From assembly GCA_018873245.2 (NCBI GenBank), contig JAEMBT020000007.1, positions 4,895,129 to 4,959,128 on the forward strand: a stretch of DNA of 64,000 bases, in the 5' to 3' direction. The notes under the pieces are model-generated. The model was not told the origin of the DNA and ran no database searches. It was given only the letters and a program-made list of their open reading frames with translations. The translations under genes were made by a program, and so were the position numbers. Shown here piece after piece: positions 24,369 through 36,400 of this stretch. This stretch comes from Archegozetes longisetosus. Lineage: Eukaryota; Arthropoda; Arachnida; Sarcoptiformes; Trhypochthoniidae. Positions within the stretch are counted from its first letter, which is position 1; each line of letters begins with the position of its first letter.

Positions 24369-26555
24369 TCTTGAAAATCAATTAACTATCATAACAATAC
24401 AAAAATAATTTTAAAAATCGAATTAACGAAACTTTAGTGGACGGACACGAATAGGGCCCTAAACTAATGGCACTTTCAATAATGCAATGCAAGCTTATGT
24501 CTTAAAACGACGGAAATACTTGAGGTGTACTATAGCGAGAGATTATTTGGTGAATAATAGAGATAAAAATGTTTGTAGGTGTTCATCGTTCTTGTCGATG
24601 TAACCATTGTTACTGATTAGAAATATTAATCTTAAGCATTAGCTTTTATTGCTAGTGTTTGTGTAGCTTTATGTCTTCGTTTATGCATTTCTCGATTACT
24701 GACTCTCTACTCAATATTCAGCTTCCGATCTTGAAATACTAAACTTATCTCAGAATATACCGTTTATAACAATAAATTCTTTTAATAAATGACTCATAAC
24801 TCAAATTAGTTGAATTCAAAATAATCAGCTTCTCTTCAAAAAGTTAGACCTATTCTTAAGAGTCTAAATTATTTAGGGCAACAGAAGCTAAGTTTTATCC
24901 ATAGTAGAAGTTTTGGTACCTAATAATTCTATAGTTATGATCTGAGTTAAACTTAAAATGTGATTCTGTGATTCCCATGTTTCCACATAATTTATTGGAA
25001 TATTCAGTTTTAATGCAATCATTTTTTAAAATACTTAGTCTTAGCTCATCAAAACAGAAAATATTTTTATATCATTGTTTCAAAGTTCATATTTAGCATG
25101 AGGAATGTTTCAGTTTTATCAAAAGTCTATTAGGAGAGTATTTGTAGTGATGGTTATAATCTCTATTTACTTGAGCAGAGATTATTGCGCTCGCAGATAG
25201 ATTTTGTTGTGCACAAACGGTAACTGAACTTATTATGATTTTTAAATACCTTTATCGCTCTATTTAGAAAATCTTCCTCGTGTCTTAGATTCAATTTTCA
25301 TGTTTAAAGGTTTGGACTTCGCTATAAAACTAACTGCTTTTCTAGTTAAATAAAGGTAGCAAAACCATATTTTTACAACTCTATATCTGCATTCATTCAT
25401 AAGCTAACTTCACAAGTCTTTCTAATATTCACTTCCATTCATTATATCTTTTATGAGTTTTTTTTACAAGAATTGTGTTTTTATAAGGAGATTATTTCTG
25501 GAAGTTAAATATTTACTAATATTACAAGTGATCTGATCATAACTAAACATTATTTTTGTTGTTTATATCATTTGTCGATGATTATTGATGGTAAAAGGTT
25601 CGAAATCAGATTCAATCATTGAGATTACTATCCATAATTATTATATTTTATCAGAATGATTGAAACAATTTTTGAAATACTTTTGCAGTTCGTTTTATAG
25701 TCAACAGTGAAATTTCTTTGAGGATAGAACCAAAAATTCTTAGTCAACTATAAATTGATTGCATAGAGATATAGAATTTTTATTATCAAATAAAGTATCA
25801 TACAAATTTGTATCCGTTCGACAATAGGTTAGGTTAACTCAAACTGTAACTCATTTAAAATAAGTGGTTATAATTATTTGTTTGTTTTTAAATATTCACA
25901 AGCAATTAAATCAAATTAGGTAAATTAAAATATTACAAAACAGTATGTTTGTAAACAAGAAAATTTCTAAGGAATAATTAATAAGAATGTCAAAAATGAA
26001 GCTCAAAGTATGAAATAGTACAAAAACGAATTCAAATCCTACAGGGTCAACAATTTAAAACTTGAATTAGTGGTTAGGAGTCAAACTTTTCTGTTTTGAT
26101 TCTTATTAAATCAAAATTCACTACTTTAATGCTTAATTAAAAATGGCATTAACTTTCACAGTGATTAAGTTGATAAAGAAAGTTGCAGAAAGGGTTTAAA
26201 AAGTACTTATGATTTGATGATAAATGCTCAAAATGTCTGTCGTTATTCTGTTCACTTTTTACAAGTATTCCTTTCAGCACTTCATAAGATTCTAATTCAA
26301 AAAATTTATTTAACTATAAAAGTGCGTTCAACTGTTGTAAATACCATTCTTATTGTTATTCATTCTTATCTTAGATTTAAGTTTAATTAAAGTTCAAATT
26401 AGACCTTTTCTAATATTGAGCTTTTCCTAGTGAAACTTTTCATCGAAAAAGTATGAGTGGGAAAAGGTTAGGTTTGATTGGATCCAGTTTTAAATTGTTG
26501 ATCCTGTATATGATGTTTTGTAGATGTTTTGGTTCAATGTTTTAGAATTTGATTG
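24369..26555. other. Intergenic between the two tetraspanins
   Basis: About 2.2 kb of AT-rich DNA with no recognisable exon. It should hold the tetraspanin 1 promoter and the 3' UTR of tetraspanin 2. A double TTAGG (AATAGGTTAGGTTAA) occurs at 25825. Confidence 0.4.
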
Positions 26556-28100
26556 CTATGGGATGCTCTCCGTGTGTTGTCGAGCGCAGAATAAAGTTAT
26601 CGATAATGCAATCAAAATCAATTGAATTAATGCCGATATGAGACAGAGTAAGCCAATTATTCCAGAGCGTAGTTCAAGAAATCTACGCAGAGCTCGCCCA
26701 CAACCCTATCAATCATAAATAAAGTAATATTGTAGTTTGTAGTTTGTTTGAGTAAGAGTTGGTATAACTTTACTGCTTTGCAAACAGTAGATAAATAACG
26801 TTTTGGTTTCAAAGCTTTAATGAGTTAGACATGAAGGCATTATTTGTTAGATATGAGTAATAAATACAAATTACTCTACATAAATATTAAACAGTATATC
26901 AATTGCAGCTATATTGTGATTTATTTAACTTTTGATGAAACTATAGACTTTAAACAAATTTTAACTGAATTCTATGGGTCAATATATATTGTGAAAAAAA
27001 CTTATATTAACAGCCATGAAATGAGTAGAGGTTTACTTACTATTTTGACTCATCTATAGTATATGTTTTATTCATTGCTAATTTATAAGCGAGACTAATG
27101 TTAAGGAAGTGCACGGTTTTTTCAATTCAGCATTAAATAATTGAACTTATGATACTTCGATCAAAAACATTAATTCTAAGCATCAATTCAATGAAATCAC
27201 TAAATAGGAGAGCTTATTCATAGTCTGACCTGTTCGTTGACATAAGTAGTTCCTGAGAGGTAACACGAAGTCGGTATTGTCATACCGTATCGCTGATAGT
27301 CATTGAAAGACTGAGCGCCACAACATCTCAACTGAAATCAATTCAACTTTTTAAGCCTTTTCTAATCATAGCCATTATTTTTATAAATCCTTAAATACTC
27401 ATTTCATACTTTCACTTGGAAGAAGTCGAGAAATCTTCGAGCCTGATCGTTGTATTGCGCCTGCTGGAGATTCTGTAGTATTTCCTCGTTTGCAAATACT
27501 TCCAACTGAAACGATAAGAAATTGTGTCATGTCTTAAATTATTAGATGCGGTATTAGAAATTGTTTCAAATAAATCTATTTTGTAAAGAATATAATTATG
27601 TATTACTCGTTCGCCAAAGCCGTGAAATATTCCCAAAACAATAGCTGCGATTTGCAATACAAACAGACACGTCAATACTGTGAAATACTATATAAGGCCA
27701 AAATTCAAATTCAAATTAGTAAAAGTTACGAACAAGTTACGAATCAAGTTTGTGCATACAGTCGCGAGAAGGCATGAATTTTCAATAATCACGCCAATAA
27801 GTCCAACAAAACCAATTAGAATGATAACAAAGCCAGTGATCATCATTATCCAACTGGCGTGTATCATGTTATCAGTATCAATGAATCTGCTAGGCTCGTA
27901 TGACTTCGGATCGACTCTTAGCCAAATGCCAATCCCCATGATTGTCCACCCGAACAGCTATTACCAGAGATACATGAATTAGGAGCTGAAGAAGTTGAAT
28001 AACTGATAAAAGTTAGATAACTTACCCATAATATAAAGTTGAGTATTATTAGAAGAACTTTAAGCGCAGACATGTGTTTATAAGTGATAGTGGTTGCCAT
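26556..28100 (-). CDS. Tetraspanin 2, six exons
   Basis: Exons: 28100-28026, 27957-27760, 27687-27607, 27505-27416, 27331-27230 and 26705-26556 (stop TAG). All junctions are phase 0 and the product is 231 residues. It has the four membrane segments of the family, and the extracellular loop carries RCCG, TSC and GCGRAL, giving four cysteines. Exons 2 (198 nt), 3 (81 nt) and 5 (102 nt) have exactly the same lengths as in tetraspanin 1 about 2.2 kb away, and the introns fall at the same places. The two are therefore ancient tandem paralogues, although sequence identity is modest. The ATG at 28100 is the first in frame. It is a membrane organiser by family; partners are unknown. Confidence 0.88.
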
Positions 28101-29499
28101 ACGCCTGGATGGTAGTACACAAACAAACTTGGGGCACCTTACCACAAAAACTCTTTCACTTTTCTGAGGTTTTTCCTCTAATTCCGTTACCTCAGCCAGT
28201 TTTGATTGTGGCTCAGGCTTTACTTACTTTTAATTAAACTTTTAGCTCAACTTCAACAGAATGGCTCATAATTCCTAGTAATTGAAAGCTTGTTTCCGGA
28301 CGAATGAATATTTTGGACTGAGAGCACTCTGAAGACAAATGAATAATAAATCTCTGAACTGACTTAATTTGATGTAACTAAAACTTACATTTGAGTGCAT
28401 CAGCTACGATGACAAAGCAGTAGTGATTCTGTGAACAATAAGCGTATAAATAAATTCTGAATTTCTGTTTTAGTTATAAGAACTTTTAGGTTTCGGTTTG
28501 ATTCAGTATAACTTTGAAAGACTAGAAGACACTATAAAGTGAAATGATTTATAAATATGTATGACTAAACAAATGAAAAAATAATTATCCAACTGATAGA
28601 ACGTAACTATTTAAAGATCACTAATGAAAGCGTATATGAAATAAGTAGTATTTAGCCTAAAACCTATATGATTGAAATTGACGCACACTAAAATAAACTA
28701 GAAATAATTGCCGAACTGAAAGCACTTTGATCTTAATTAATGCATCTCCGCATCCTTGAAATTACTACTATAGATGAGCTTTTGTTTAACTACTCCCTCA
28801 CTTGAATAGTCACAGCAATTCTCCTAAAACTTACTGAACCGACACTCTATCGTGAAATATTTCATTGAAAACGTTAATAAAAGTCAAGATAGTGTCGACT
28901 TAGAAACCGAGTTTTGTTGCCGCTTGTTTATCATAAGAGGTTTTCTGTTGAGTATCAAACTATGTTCGAAGAGAAAAGTACTCTTAAACAATGCTCAACC
29001 AGTAAATAAGATTATCTGCGAAGATAACTATAGATATGACTGAATTTACCATAATATCTAATACTAACTTAGAAATAATAAGTTATAGTTGAGTTCATTT
29101 TTCACAATATTTAGTTTGATATGAATTTTTGAGTCAAAAATGAGATCTAAATATATGTATTTGGAAAGATTTTATTAGTTTGATTGTAACAAATAAGAAC
29201 AGATGTTCACAATTACTTAATGACAATTACATATAAACAATAAAATTGATATTCAAAAAACTGTTCACCATATATTATGACAATAGAGTAAAAGATTAAT
29301 GTGGTATATATCACAGTACAAAATAGTTAATGAGACATAAAAGTGTAAATTAGCTTAAATTAAACCTAATTGTTGCGAATAAAGACACGAACATCTTATT
29401 GGACAATTGAAGGGACGTGCAAATAGTCAATCATTAACCATTTGAAAGCTTGAGTAGATTTATCTTTGAATAACCCAATTTGATTGACTATTTACAGTA

Positions 29500-29800
29500 G
29501 AGAAGCCAGAGGAGTAGGGGTGCACAGATAGCCCAATTCAAATCTATCGCTAACTTCCCCTAAAAGTATTTTCTTTCTCAATATGAAACTTTGTTAACTA
29601 GCTGCAATAGTTGCTATGAAACTTTGTTAACTAGCTGCAATAGTTGCTATGAAGTAAAGTAAAAATAGACTGTAGTTCAAGTTGAAAACTATTACACAAT
29701 AGATTTTAATGAGAAAAGTATATATTTAATCAAAATGAATATGGTATGTGCACCCCTCATAATTTTCCAGTTTCGCCACTCACTATTTATCACACTTTCA
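29500..29800 (+). repeat. Dispersed repeat, copy 1
   Basis: It shares with 44550-44830, in the same order, ATCTATCGCTAAC/ATCTCTCGCTAAC, CACAATAG-TTTTAAT-AGAAAAGTATAT, CAA(A)-TGAATATG and a final TTTC(C/T)-G-(T/C)TCGCCACT. The copies are diverged. Class unknown. Confidence 0.45.
29582..29653. repeat. 33-bp tandem duplication
   Basis: A 33-bp unit beginning TATGAAACTTTGTTAACTAG occurs twice without mismatch, followed by the first bases of a third unit. Confidence 0.9.
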
Positions 29801-30415
29801 TTAAGTCAACGTATGTTTTCATCGAAAACTAATTCACTCTTTTATGTGGCATCAAATGAAAAGATGAGCTAAAATTAGATTATAAATATTTTGAGAAATT
29901 GAAGTAATTTGCGAGTTATTTTTACATTAGAAATAAGTTATGAATGAGTAGTTAAAACTCGGTTTTTAATTAACAATTAAGTGTTAAATGATTATCACTC
30001 TATACAAAGATAATCACAAATAAATCTAATATAGATTTCAATCAACTTGATTGAGAGCTGAACTTTCATTATCAATTACTTTAAAAACTTTGAATCAATA
30101 CCAAAGCACTTCTGACTCTGATTCGGATAAAGACACTTAAACACAGTTATGGATGACACGAGTATGTCATTGCGTTCGCAACAAACTTTGTTAAGCTTAC
30201 TTAAAAATATCATTTCTGAGAATTTTCACAACTTTTCCTAAATCTTTGATCCACTCTAACAATAAATAAGAGATGAGATAAACGAATAGACAGAGTGTAA
30301 AGTGAAGATCAAATTAACAAACTATATTACAGTCGAAAGTGGAAACAACGCGAGCCAACCAAACAAAGCCTAAACCTTTGAGTAGCAAAACTTTCAAAAC
30401 TTAAACCTTTCAACA

Positions 30416-33400
30416 CTATTTAGTGATGTCTTGTTGGACATCAGCCCCAAGAAGAGGCACTTGATCACAATTACTAGAACTGGATTGAACTTGTAGTTGA
30501 TCTGCAACTTTACTATCACTAATACGTGAATCAATATGTTTGTCTTTAAGCCCACTCTGATGTTGAATGTGTTGATCAGGATGACTACCAGAAAATTGTG
30601 CTTCCTCAGTGTCATACAACTCAAAGGCTGTTGATCTTCTTTTATTGAGATTAGAGTTAAACATCTGTTGACTGATGGCTCCACATGAATTTGATCCAAA
30701 TTTAGTCACATTGTCAGCAGATCTAATATTGTAGTAAGAATGTGTTTGTCGGGGAATCAAAATCTTCGACTTCTTCTTATTCTTATTCAAGTAGATAGTA
30801 CTCTGACTAGACAACGATCTCAGTAGAGATGGCAAGTTCTTAATCGACAGGTTCTTCAAAGAGTTATCAGAAGCAACTTTACGAGCGTTTAGTTTTGTTG
30901 ATTCAAGACTTCCGATATTAGTCAAACTATGAGTTTTGCTAATACTTTCAGTACTGATCCCTAATCTATTCGGATCTTTAATTGTTTCTCTGCTATAATG
31001 AAAAGCAGTCTTCACGCTATGACTCGACGAGGCTCTGCTGCTGGTGGCTTTGCTCATCCTTTCCATATCATCGTCAAATGATCTCTTAGCTAATGGTGAT
31101 TGTGGTTCAATTTCGATTGATGGCTGAGTGCGGATTGTGTGCACTTCGATGTCTAGAAGAATACAGTCTGAATAAATCTATTGATATAGTGAAGCCTCTC
31201 TGACGTGCAGTTAAGTGGTTATTAAAAAGAAACTGAATATGAGGGCCTCCATAGAAAGCTCAGGCTTACTTATATTGTATTTTAAAAATCATTTAACTGC
31301 CTCAAAGAGTCAATCAAACAATAATCAATACCTTCAGATGATATGCTGTCTTGTATTGAAGTTTCTGCCGTATCTCTACTATGTGTACTTAAATCGAGTT
31401 TGTTTTCACCATAAGTCGACTGATCGGTTGACACAATCGGGTCATGGCTTTCACTGCTCTCTTCCTGACTCGTTTCCGCTAATCTGTTGTAAAAACAATT
31501 GAACTTTTCTTCCAACTCCTTATTCTTGAACTTAATATTCTTCGGCGAACTATTATTATTCGGTTGCAGAACATCTTTTCGGGCGCAGTTATGACACAAA
31601 TAAGCAGTTGAGTCGATGCGATTTGATGGAGGCTTTTGCGGTAATCGCTTGTCATCAATAGCTATCTGTCGACAAAGCTGTGGCTTATCTGTGGAATTGT
31701 TAAGACTCAATATTTTAGTTTTAGTTAACTCTTGCTTTTGTAGGCCTGAAGGACCAGCAGCACTGCTCAAACTGGAACTTGTCGTCTGTTTGCTCGAAGA
31801 ATCGCTGCTAAACGATGAACGCGAGAGCCTGTAGGTCGAAGTGGACGACGAGTCTTGACGCGAACATGACATGTTTGAATCATGTGAAGCCTTCACGTAA
31901 ACGGTCAAAGTTATGATTGGGGTAAACTTTTTATTGATATAACTTACTTTTCTTGAGACATTCCAAGAGTTTCTTCTTCCTCTGATAGCTGGAGCATGTC
32001 TCGCAACAGGGGTCCTGTTCACGTTTGCTTTCTCTATCAGTTTCATCGGAATATTTGCGTTACGCCATGAATCTGATCGAGACGAAAAGTCTTGACTTGA
32101 AATACTTGAAGTCCTTCCAGTCGTTCTATCAGAATTCTTCTGAGTTTGGGCACTTCCGTTTGTGCTTCCGAGATTTGCTTTTTCAGAATCGCTCTTCTTG
32201 TTTAAACTAAACCAATTGATGGCTCGCTGTCTCCATCCAATCGGATCTCTCGGGCGAGATAATAGCCTCACTTCTTCTATCGATACCTAGAAAACAACGG
32301 AAGAATAAAAAATTTGATGACTCCAAACACAAAGTGATAGATAAGCGGTATTAGAGGAGAAAAATGAAGTCTACTGACCTTTGGCTTATGAAGACCACAC
32401 TGGCAAACAAGTTGTGGGACATGATCACTACCAGCACTCTTGCGTTCAACGGCTGAATTGGTATTAGCGGGTGTATGACGATTGGAAAAGTTTGACGAGT
32501 GTCTGCAGCGACCGATACCACGAGTCACTCTCGACTCTTCTATGCGTTTACATAACAGAACGCAATCTTTTTTGAATTGTTTTGTGAATATTGCGTATAG
32601 AAATGGATTTGCGCAAGAATTCAATGGTAGTATGAAAATTGTAAAAACTTTGGCCTCTTCTAACGATATCAAGTGATAGCCAGAAACAGCGGTTAATGAG
32701 AAGAACGCGATTGGAGCCCAACACAAGAAGTCAGTGAACACTAACAATGCCATACGTTTAGCAATTCGTGAGTCGTTTGAATTCCAGGCCTGAGAGTAAG
32801 AATAGAGTTGTTGAAAAGTTGCAAAGTTGAAAAAGACGGAAATACCTGAGATCCTCTGATAGCACAATACATACGAAGATAGCATCCCATGAGAACGAGA
32901 AACGCGACACCATTAATGATGATCAAAAAGACAACATAAGCGAGGGACCAGGGACTGTCTTCGACTTCAAAAGGGAGACAGACAGCAAACTTGCGATAAT
33001 CGCTAACGCCTACTAATGGCAATAAAGCCATAGTGAGCGCGAAAGTCCATCCAATTGACATGATATATGAGGCATGTTTGAGTGATAGCCTCTTATTGAG
33101 ATGCATGGCATGTGTTATCGCATAATTGCGTTCCATTGTTATAACTGCCAGAGTATAAACTGATAACTCACTGCTGAAGACACCGAAAAATCCTGCCATC
33201 TGACAGCCCCACGAGGTTTGCCACGGGATCGCGTATATCTTGAACTCTCCCAGAGTGGACGCGTCCACTACAGCCAGCACTCCGAGGTAGACTCCCATAA
33301 AAAAGTCAGCGACCGCTAAGTTGCAGACCAGAAATCTTGGCACATCGATCTTACTTCTGCCAAACACCAGAACTACCACTACGACTCCATTTCCGAGTAA

Positions 33401-36400
33401 TGCTAACAGAAATACAATCCAGACGCCGCACCTCAATGTCCACCAATCAAACAGATCTTTACATGGCATGAAAGGACCTTTTCATATATAACAATAATTC
33501 ATTAGAACTAATGGTTTAATCGGTAGGTTTACAGACCTGGTTGCGGCAGACACTGAATGGGATAGCTACTGATTGAATTTTCGTCTCCACTTAGAATCTG
33601 TTTATAATCTTCGAAATACTGCTCTGCATATTCTGCCAAATTATCAGGTATCACATAATCGCGACCGTATTGTTTCCATAACTGGTTAGCAAACTCTTCA
33701 AATTTAGTCGAAAAGTTGACATATCCAGGCCATACATCTGTTATATTAGTATTCCAAACATCTTCTCTATCTAACCATACGATTGATTCTTGAAGATTTG
33801 CTGGATTGTCTGTTGGCGAATGAGTGCGTCCGATGTAAGCGCAACAATGATAGGCATATGAAAGCGCCAGTGTATGGACCCTGGGGAAAGTCTCGACTGG
33901 AGGAAACTCTTTCAGATTCGGATTGCCGTATACTTTGATTTCGGTTATGTTCTGTAGACCTGCTGTCGGTAATGTTGCGAATATATTGTCTCCTAAGTTT
34001 CTGTTTGGGACAATTTACGTCAGAATCAGTATTAATATCTCTATTAATAGCAAACTTACAAGTCTTTCAATGAGATGAGTGGTAAGAATGCTTGAGGATG
34101 GATGGATGATATTCTGTTGTGAACTAAATTAAGTACTTTTAAACTCGATAAACCGATGAATGCATTTTGTGGAATGTTTGTTATCAAATTGTGGCCCATA
34201 AATAAATCTATTAGTTTTGATTGATTATGAAATACTGGTTCGTCTCCAAATGATTTGATATGATTATAACTAAAATCTCTGTTGAAAGTAAGCTCTAATC
34301 AGTTAAAAGTTCAAATCAAAATGTTGTAGACTTTTCAATAGTTTGTTATAGACTTTTCAATAGTTTGTTATAGACTTTTCAATAGTTTATTATAGACTTT
34401 TCAATAGTTTAGAAGTGAACTGAGAAACAGCTCTAAAGTACAAGAATAACTTACAACAACTTAAGCTCATTACATCCTCTAAGTCTTGGCATGATTAAGA
34501 TGTGGTTTGACTTTACAATCCTGTGAGAAATGAAAGTTATTTTTAAAATATGATCTGTTTTGGTGGTTTGGATTGATAATTGGATTTACAAGCTCTTAAG
34601 ACGAGGAACTTGATCGCAAAGTGTTGATGGTATTCTTCTTAACTCTCCCCTATCTATTTTCAAGTGCTCTAACGCTATAGTGCCTGAAAAATTGGGAAAT
34701 GTCTGCAATTTGTGCACTTCCGACAGGGTCCTGAAAATAATTTGTTAATTCGAGATTAGTTTTTAAACAGAATCTGACAATATTTATAAATATTTTTGTT
34801 ATACTATCAACTAATAAAACATTTTCAATATGAATTTTAATCTTAGATGATTTGAGTTGCAATTAACTTAAGTTACTATAGATAAACGTATTGATCTTAA
34901 ACATTTATAGTTTTGGTCAGATTATGAAAATATGTTAAGAAAAAACTTTATGACTTAAACCAAGTGCAAGTAATTTAAGGTCTATGAACTTTTGGATAAT
35001 AGAATAAGAGAAAACAAGAAAATTAATCATTCATTATTGTTAATCGACTTCAATTAGAGAGTACTGTCGTATCCATGGCTGAGTGGATGGCTTGTTCTGA
35101 TGGCCTTCAAATTTTGTCCACGTAATAAAACATGTCAGAAAAATTATTTTTATTTTCATCAATGGTATGGGAGACATAAGTTTTTAGTAATCTTTTCTAA
35201 TCGGCTCTGTCAAGCAAAAGTAAACATTGAAAGTTTATTTTAAAAACCTATTATTTCTACTTTCTTCAAAACTGGCTCAATCAAAGTGTATGGTTGGTAG
35301 ATATTTTTAGACAAGTTTCAAGTGGGCTCCAGAGCGGCAAGTCAATCAAAACTTAAATTGAACTTTAGATGCGAATTTAGTTTAAAATCAATTTCGGTCC
35401 AGTCTTAAGAAGTTACATCTTTTATCAAATTTGCCACTCGTTTCGAATTTTCAAATATGACGATAGTCTTCATTTGAACCCGGAATCCTTGATTCAACTA
35501 TACTTAAGTATGTGGTAGATAATTTTGAGTTACTATTGTATGGAACTGAAAAACCTATGCTGTCATGAACTGAATATTTGATTTTAATCTGCTTAATCTT
35601 ATTTGAAAATTCAATTCAACTTTTGACTCACTTCCAGATCCTGGGGCCACTTTGGGTTTTGCTAAAAATATCTGCCAATCATACACATCGGTTGAGCCAA
35701 TTCTCAAGAAAATAAACATAATGGCTTTTTAAATAAATTTTCATTTTCCTACCCATCATAAAAAAGTTACTAAAAGATTTGCATTTTCAAAATCTAGCTT
35801 GCTATAGTGCAATTTCTTTTATCTAACCTAAGTAGACTTAGCTGCAACGATAGTAATGGCAGTGTATTTAATTGAATGCAATTTTAGGTTAGGTAAGTGG
35901 AATAGCGCGCGTAATGCGCTAAGCATAGCAAAATATTGTTGTGGTAACCACATAATTTCCTAATACTGAAACTCTACGTCAACTATGTTATAACTAAAAT
36001 ATAACTATAATATCAACTGTTAGCTTTATCTTGAAATTGAGTTCTTCAATTTGATAAAGTTTTTGTTAGAGAATGTTTAGTAAAGTTTGATTCATCCGTT
36101 TTTCAGTCAAATATAGAGACGTTTTTAGAATGAGTATAAAGGATCTTTCCTGCTTTTGATATATTTCATGATTTTTCGATTCTCACAATTGAATTCCAAG
36201 AAAAATCTAGAAATTTCTTTACATTCTCAAACTAGTTCTCAATAGTTAGTGTTTGACTAGATATAAAGACTTAGCTTTTAGGCTCAAATTTAACGTTTGT
36301 AGTCGATGTTTGGGTCAATCTTTATTTTCTTTTGATTTATTGGATGACATAATTTGAACGCAACAGGACTTCAATTCATACAAAGAAATAAACAGATATA

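Larger units (their letters stand above)
28101..30415. other. Intergenic between tetraspanin 2 and LGR1 3' end
   Basis: AT-rich, no exon found. It contains a hairpin at 29420-29494 (CAAATAGTCAATCA and TGATTGACTATTTA), a 33-bp tandem duplication at 29582-29653, and a segment (29500-29800) related to 44550-44830. The tetraspanin 2 promoter and the LGR1 3' UTR must lie here. Confidence 0.4.

Noticed and set aside
35056-35112. tRNA-like sequence with a good box A (TGGCTGAGTGG)
   Set aside because: No box B (GGTTCGA-type), and no 3' acceptor strand to pair with the start. At best a tRNA-derived relic, so not called as a tRNA gene.
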